Source: Clostridiales bacterium UBA4706
GTDB lineage: Bacteria > Bacillota > Clostridia > Oscillospirales > Oscillospiraceae
Reading direction: 5' to 3'
DNA: 9,956 nt
NCBI GenBank assembly: GCA_002404605.1
Contig: DHKA01000106.1
Coordinates: 1 to 9,956 of the forward strand
Each line of letters begins with the position of its first letter. Positions within the stretch are counted from its first letter, which is position 1. Below are positions 6,697-9,956 of the stretch, piece by piece. Under the pieces are notes generated by a model. It was given only the letters and a program-made list of their open reading frames with translations, was not told where the DNA came from and searched no databases. The translations under genes and the position numbers were made by a program.

Positions 6697-6708
6697 TTGG
6701 AACTCCAA
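6697..6708. promoter_or_regulatory. Short palindrome abutting the ABC-operon -35 box
   Basis: TTGGA (6697-6701) and TCCAA (6704-6708) are reverse complements around AC. The palindrome ends one base before the TTGACG -35 box at 6710, a usual place for an activator or repressor half-site pair. It is only 5 bp per arm and could be chance. Confidence 0.3.
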
Positions 6709-6709
6709 T

Positions 6710-6737
6710 TTGACGAAGCGACTGCCGCGACTATAAT
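6710..6737 (+). promoter_or_regulatory. Promoter for the ABC importer operon
   Basis: TTGACG (6710-6715) and a perfect TATAAT (6732-6737) are spaced by 16 bases. The start site should be near 6744, giving a leader of about 30 bases before the ATG at 6775. This is the best -10 box in the window and predicts strong or well-regulated expression of the three transporter genes. Confidence 0.75.
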
Positions 6738-6774
6738 AAATAAGTCTGAAATCAAAGAAAGAGAATGTGGTCCC

Positions 6775-7848
6775 ATGCTCGACGAGACGAAAACGAAAAA
6801 GGACCCGAGCGCCGATCTTGCGCTGCTTTCGGGTCTGACCCGCCGCCAGCTCAGGGAGCTGGAGGAAAAGGAAAAGACGCCCGCCCAGAAAACGGCGGAG
6901 GCGGTCGTCATGGTGCTGCCGCTGCTCTGCGGCGGTATCGCGCTGCTCGAATATCTTTTTGTGCCGAACAATAGCCGCAACCGGAATCCGTGGAGCTATG
7001 TCTGGGTGCTTGGCGCGGCGCTGGCGGTGTATCTCGTCTGTCTGATCGCTGCCGTTTGGCGAAAAAAGTCGGGAAAACGGCAGTTTTACGATACGCTGCA
7101 TTATAAAGCGCCGCACTTTTCGGCGCTCTTCCTGTTCCTGACGCTCTATGACTATCTCACGCTGAAGACCGGCGTGCTGACGCAGCCGTTCGTGCCGTGC
7201 ATGAACTATATCATCAACGCCTTTCTTGTGGATTACAAGCTGCTTCTGGAATGCACGCTCAACACGCTCAAGCTGCTGTTTCTCGGCTACTTCATCGGCG
7301 TATCCCTCGGTCTCGTGACCGGCATCGCCTGCGGCTATTCCAAGCGGGCGCGCTACTGGCTCGACCCGATCATCAAGTTTTTGGGGCCGATCCCGACGTC
7401 CACGTGGATCCCCATCATTCTCGTCGTTGCGTCCTCGCTTTTTGCCGGAGCGGTGTTCATCATTGCGCTCGGCTCGTGGTTCGCTGTGACGGTCGCCTCG
7501 CTCACGGGCATTGCCAATGTGGGCAGGGAGTTTTTTGAAGCGGCGCGCACGCTCGGCGCGAACGACCGCCAGCTCGTATTCCGCGTGGCGATCCCGCACG
7601 CCATGCCGTCCATTCTGCAGGGCTGCACGCAGGCGATGAGCTCTTCGTGCGTCGCAATTATGATCGCGGAAATGCTCGGCGTGAAGTCCGGCCTCGGCTG
7701 GTATATGACGTGGCAGACCGGCTGGGCGAGCTACGATAAATCGTTCGCGGCGCTCTTTGTGATCTGCTTCATCTTCACGCTGGTCACCAAGGGACTGGAA
7801 CGGATCAAACGCTATCTGCTCAGATGGCAGAACGGAGCGGAAAAGTGA
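6775..7848 (+). CDS. ABC transporter permease, NitT/TauT (SsuC-like) family, with N-terminal membrane extension
   Basis: A 357-residue inner-membrane protein. The conserved C-terminal part (about 150-350) is a BPD_transp_1 permease domain with the ATPase-contacting EAA loop at 254-279 (FEAARTLGANDRQLVF, then VAIPHAMPSI). FLGPIPTSTWIPI (202-214) is typical of SsuC/TauC/NrtB. Those homologues are usually about 250-280 residues. Here a charged cytoplasmic head (1-42) and about two or three extra membrane segments (near 43-62, 76-95 and 113-130) come first. The frame is open further upstream to a TTG at 6697, but that lies ahead of the -35 box, so the ATG at 6775 is chosen. Its ribosome site is poor (AAAGAGAA around 6757-6765). 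The stop codon overlaps the next start (TGATG). Substrate is unknown. Confidence 0.88.
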   Translation: MLDETKTKKDPSADLALLSGLTRRQLRELEEKEKTPAQKTAEAVVMVLPLLCGGIALLEYLFVPNNSRNRNPWSYVWVLGAALAVYLVCLIAAVWRKKSGKRQFYDTLHYKAPHFSALFLFLTLYDYLTLKTGVLTQPFVPCMNYIINAFLVDYKLLLECTLNTLKLLFLGYFIGVSLGLVTGIACGYSKRARYWLDPIIKFLGPIPTSTWIPIILVVASSLFAGAVFIIALGSWFAVTVASLTGIANVGREFFEAARTLGANDRQLVFRVAIPHAMPSILQGCTQAMSSSCVAIMIAEMLGVKSGLGWYMTWQTGWASYDKSFAALFVICFIFTLVTKGLERIKRYLLRWQNGAEK

Positions 7849-8627
7849 TGGCAAACGAAAAGAAAGACGTCTGCCTGACGCTCGAAAACGTCAGCAAGGT
7901 GTTCGCCAGAGTGGAAAGCGACGAGGTGACGCACGCGCTGCAGGATGTGAGCGTCACAATGAAAAGCGGGGAATTTGTCTCTCTGGTCGGTCCGTCCGGC
8001 TGCGGGAAGTCCACGATCCTCCGCCTTGTTGCGGGGCTCATTCCGCCGACGCTCGGCCGCGTCGCCGTAAACGGGGAAGAGATCGAAGGACCCTCGCCTG
8101 GGCGGGGACTCGTATTCCAGAACCCGACGCTCTTTCCGTGGCTCACGGTAGAGAAGAACATATCGTTCAGTCTGGATATGCGCGGCGCAAAAAACGGCAA
8201 GGCCGAGCGCGTGGAGCGTATGCTCTCGATGATCGGGCTGGAACGCTTCCGGAACGATTATCCCGCGCAGCTCTCCGGCGGCATGGCGCAGCGCGTGGCG
8301 CTCGTGCGCACGCTCATCAACGAGCCGGAGATACTGCTGCTCGACGAGCCTCTCGGCGCGCTGGACGAGTTCACCCGCATGAACATGCAGGACGAGATAT
8401 TGAACATCTGGTCGCAGAGAAAGCAGCTCGCGCTCATGGTGACGCACAGCATCGACGAGGCCGTGTATATGGGTACGCGCGTTCTCGTGATGGAGTCCAA
8501 CCCTGGCCGCATCGTCGCCGATATCAAGATCGACGAGGACTTCCCGCGCGACCGTTCGTCCGCGAGCTTCGTGGAGTACCGCAACGAGATCCTCAACCGC
8601 CTGCACTTCGGCGGGAAAAAGGACTGA
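7848..8627 (+). CDS. ABC transporter ATP-binding protein, NitT/TauT (SsuB/NrtD-like) family
   Basis: A 259-residue ATPase with all nucleotide-binding motifs intact: Walker A GPSGCGKST (48-56), Q-loop Q91 in VFQNPTLFPWLTV, signature LSGGMAQR (142-149), Walker B ILLLDEP (162-168, catalytic E167), D-loop ALDE and H-loop H200 (VTHSIDEA). The LFPWLTV after the Q-loop and the VTHSIDEAVYMGTRV segment mark the nitrate/sulfonate/taurine importer subfamily. The ATG at 7848 shares one base with the permease stop (TGATG), implying translational coupling. GGAG at 7834-7837 serves it. An in-frame ATG at 7824 would add eight residues and is less likely. It would power uptake through the adjacent permease. 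Confidence 0.94.
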   Translation: MANEKKDVCLTLENVSKVFARVESDEVTHALQDVSVTMKSGEFVSLVGPSGCGKSTILRLVAGLIPPTLGRVAVNGEEIEGPSPGRGLVFQNPTLFPWLTVEKNISFSLDMRGAKNGKAERVERMLSMIGLERFRNDYPAQLSGGMAQRVALVRTLINEPEILLLDEPLGALDEFTRMNMQDEILNIWSQRKQLALMVTHSIDEAVYMGTRVLVMESNPGRIVADIKIDEDFPRDRSSASFVEYRNEILNRLHFGGKKD

Positions 8628-8676
8628 ATTTATAAGGCAACGCCCTGTAAATAAAAAATTCGAAGGAGAAAAGTAC

Positions 8677-9897
8677 ATGAAAAAGATCCTTGCTCTTGTG
8701 CTCGCGCTCGTCATGGTGTTCGCGCTCTGCGCGTGCGGCGCACAGGCCACCGAGACCGGCGACGATGCCGAGAACGGCAACAACGGCGCTTCCACCGTGA
8801 TCGCCGACTCCAACAACGACGGCCAGATCGAAGTCGGCACCGTCGAGGATGTTGAAGTCAACGAGGCCAGCGAACATATGGACGCTGCCGAGGCTTCCGC
8901 TTCCGGCAACTGGGAAGCGCTGTTCGTCCCCATGAACATCGAGGGCCGCGCGATCGAGCTGACCGACGTTGACATCGCCCCGACCGAGGAAGAGCTCGAA
9001 GCCATGAAGAACGAGCCCGCCTACGGCCGCACCATCCACTACTACATGTCCGACGGCTGCACCTCCGGCCCGACCATGGCCGATCACCTTGGCTACTTCG
9101 CCGAAGCCGGACTTACCGCCGAGGGCGTCAAGGGCGGCAGCGACGTGGAAGCGCTCGGCACCGGCCAGGTCGATGTGGCGACCGGCATGATGGCGAAGAT
9201 GCTCGTTCCCATCACCAACGGCGTGGATATCACCTTCACCGGCGGCGCGCACATCGGCTGCAAGTCTCTGTACGTTCTCGCGGACAGCGAATACAACACC
9301 ACTGCGGATCTGAAGGGCCAGAAGATCTCCGTCCCGAACGGCATCGGCAAGTCCGACTACAACATCACCGCTTTGCTGCTCGACGCCGACGGCATCAACT
9401 ATGCTGCCGATGTGGAGCTCACGCAGGTTTCCACCGACGCGTGCGTCGCCGCCATGCAGAACGGCGAGATCGCCGCGGCGCTGCTGAGCGATACTTTTGC
9501 CTACGCCATGGTAAAGGACGGCACGCTCAAGTGCATCCGCTCCCAGCTCGACAGCGACTTTGCCAGCCGCACCTGCTGCGTTATGGCCATGAACGGCACC
9601 TTCGTGAAGGAAAACCCGACCATCGCCAAGAAGGTGGCGCAGGCCGTGCAGAAGGCCCACAGCTGGATGCGCGACAACCCGGAAGAAGCTACCAAGGTCC
9701 TCATGGACATGGGCTGGAACGGCGGCAACTACGAGATGAACATTATGATCAACGGTTCCCTCCAGTTCGGCCTCTCCGACGAATTCACCGGCGCGACGCT
9801 CAAGGAGTTCATTGAGCGCTATGTCCGCCTCGGCCTCATCACCTCCATGGACGATGTGGACGAGATCCTGGATCTTGCTTGGACGCCCGTTCTTTAA
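8677..9897 (+). CDS. ABC transporter substrate-binding lipoprotein, NrtA/SsuA-like (NMT1 superfamily)
   Basis: A 406-residue exported protein. The signal peptide has MKK, a hydrophobic core and a lipobox LCAC, with C20 the lipidated cysteine, so it is anchored outside the membrane. Residues 21-115 are acidic and low in complexity (TETGDD..., then EVGTVEDVEVNEASE), an unusually long spacer. The type-2 periplasmic binding fold starts near 117 (YYMSDGCTSGP, then HLGYFAEAGL, VEALGTGQVDVATG, TADLKGQKISVPNG), typical of NrtA/SsuA/TauA-type proteins. Six cysteines besides C20 (128, 195, 256, 286, 300, 301) are many for an exported binding protein. AAGGAG at 8663-8668 lies eight bases before the ATG. 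Codon choice (ACC, ATC, AAC, GGC) is more biased than in its neighbours, as expected for the most abundant component. The ligand is not identifiable. No clear terminator follows. Confidence 0.92.
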   Translation: MKKILALVLALVMVFALCACGAQATETGDDAENGNNGASTVIADSNNDGQIEVGTVEDVEVNEASEHMDAAEASASGNWEALFVPMNIEGRAIELTDVDIAPTEEELEAMKNEPAYGRTIHYYMSDGCTSGPTMADHLGYFAEAGLTAEGVKGGSDVEALGTGQVDVATGMMAKMLVPITNGVDITFTGGAHIGCKSLYVLADSEYNTTADLKGQKISVPNGIGKSDYNITALLLDADGINYAADVELTQVSTDACVAAMQNGEIAAALLSDTFAYAMVKDGTLKCIRSQLDSDFASRTCCVMAMNGTFVKENPTIAKKVAQAVQKAHSWMRDNPEEATKVLMDMGWNGGNYEMNIMINGSLQFGLSDEFTGATLKEFIERYVRLGLITSMDDVDEILDLAWTPVL

Positions 9898-9934
9898 ACC
9901 TTAAAGATTCCCTATAGAAAAATCTCCCCGAATG

Positions 9935-9956
9935 TGAAGTGACCCCGAAAAGTTAG
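9935..9956. mobile_element. Possible terminal inverted repeat of an IS3-family insertion sequence, cut by the window end
   Basis: The last 22 bases begin TGAAGTGACCCC and end AAAAGTTAG. They resemble the outer tip of IS3-family elements common in Firmicutes, which start with TG and carry a CCCC-(A-rich)-AGTTAGACA pattern. Only the tip is present and no transposase is visible, so this rests on recalled similarity. The stretch 9898-9934 shows no gene or convincing terminator. Confidence 0.4.

Noticed and set aside
6658..7854. A 398-codon minus-strand open frame opposite the permease
   Set aside because: Shadow of the permease; highly charged composition, and it would run through the divergent control region.
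7812..9660. Two long minus-strand open frames opposite the ATPase and binding protein
   Set aside because: Both are antisense shadows of well-supported genes; no homology and no ribosome sites.

Overview
The window looks like chromosome of an anaerobic, GC-rich member of the Clostridia (Bacillota), probably Oscillospiraceae/Ruminococcaceae-like. The grounds are strong AGGAGG-type ribosome binding sites, TTGACA/TATAAT-type promoters, a clostridial lipobox (LCACG), GC-rich third codon positions, and a pair of oxygen-sensitive iron-sulfur enzymes found only in anaerobic metabolism. This placement is inferred from style and gene content, not from a search.

Layout, left to right. (1) 3-533 (+) is the 3' end of tex, an S1-domain RNA-binding protein; its 5' part lies outside the window. 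(2) 655-1359 (+) is a stand-alone metallo-beta-lactamase-fold hydrolase with its own promoter, a large inverted repeat at the transcription start, and a strong terminator. (3) 1479-3030 (+) is a two-gene operon: endonuclease IV (nfo), overlapping by 8 bp a HAD phosphatase of the YjjG/YfnB nucleotidase type. (4) 3120-4535 (+) is a MATE efflux pump with a near-consensus promoter and a perfect palindrome at the start site. A 19-bp-stem bidirectional terminator separates it from the convergent genes. (5) 4591-6527 (-) is a two-gene operon: an ATP-dependent activator/reductase of the HgdC/BadF type, followed by one dehydratase-like iron-sulfur subunit. The single-subunit arrangement and its cysteine-rich motifs fit the double-cubane-cluster protein (DCCP; E. 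coli YjiM/YjiL) better than a classical two-subunit 2-hydroxyacyl-CoA dehydratase. (6) 6775-9897 (+), divergent from (5), is a three-gene NitT/TauT (SsuBC-NrtA)-like ABC importer: permease, ATPase and lipoprotein binding protein. (7) The last 22 bases look like the terminus of an IS3-family insertion sequence.

The most interesting part is 4591-9897. A nitrogenase-like ATP-driven reductase pair of unknown physiological substrate is divergently transcribed from a complete importer. The intergenic region holds both promoters, four CCGA-type repeats at roughly helical spacing, and two short palindromes. This suggests, but does not prove, that the transporter feeds a low-potential reduction pathway under shared control. 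The rest of the window is ordinary housekeeping and stress-defence genes with well-formed expression signals. No tRNA, rRNA, CRISPR array or riboswitch was recognised, and no gene-free stretch exceeds 300 bases. The longest is 6528-6774, described below.
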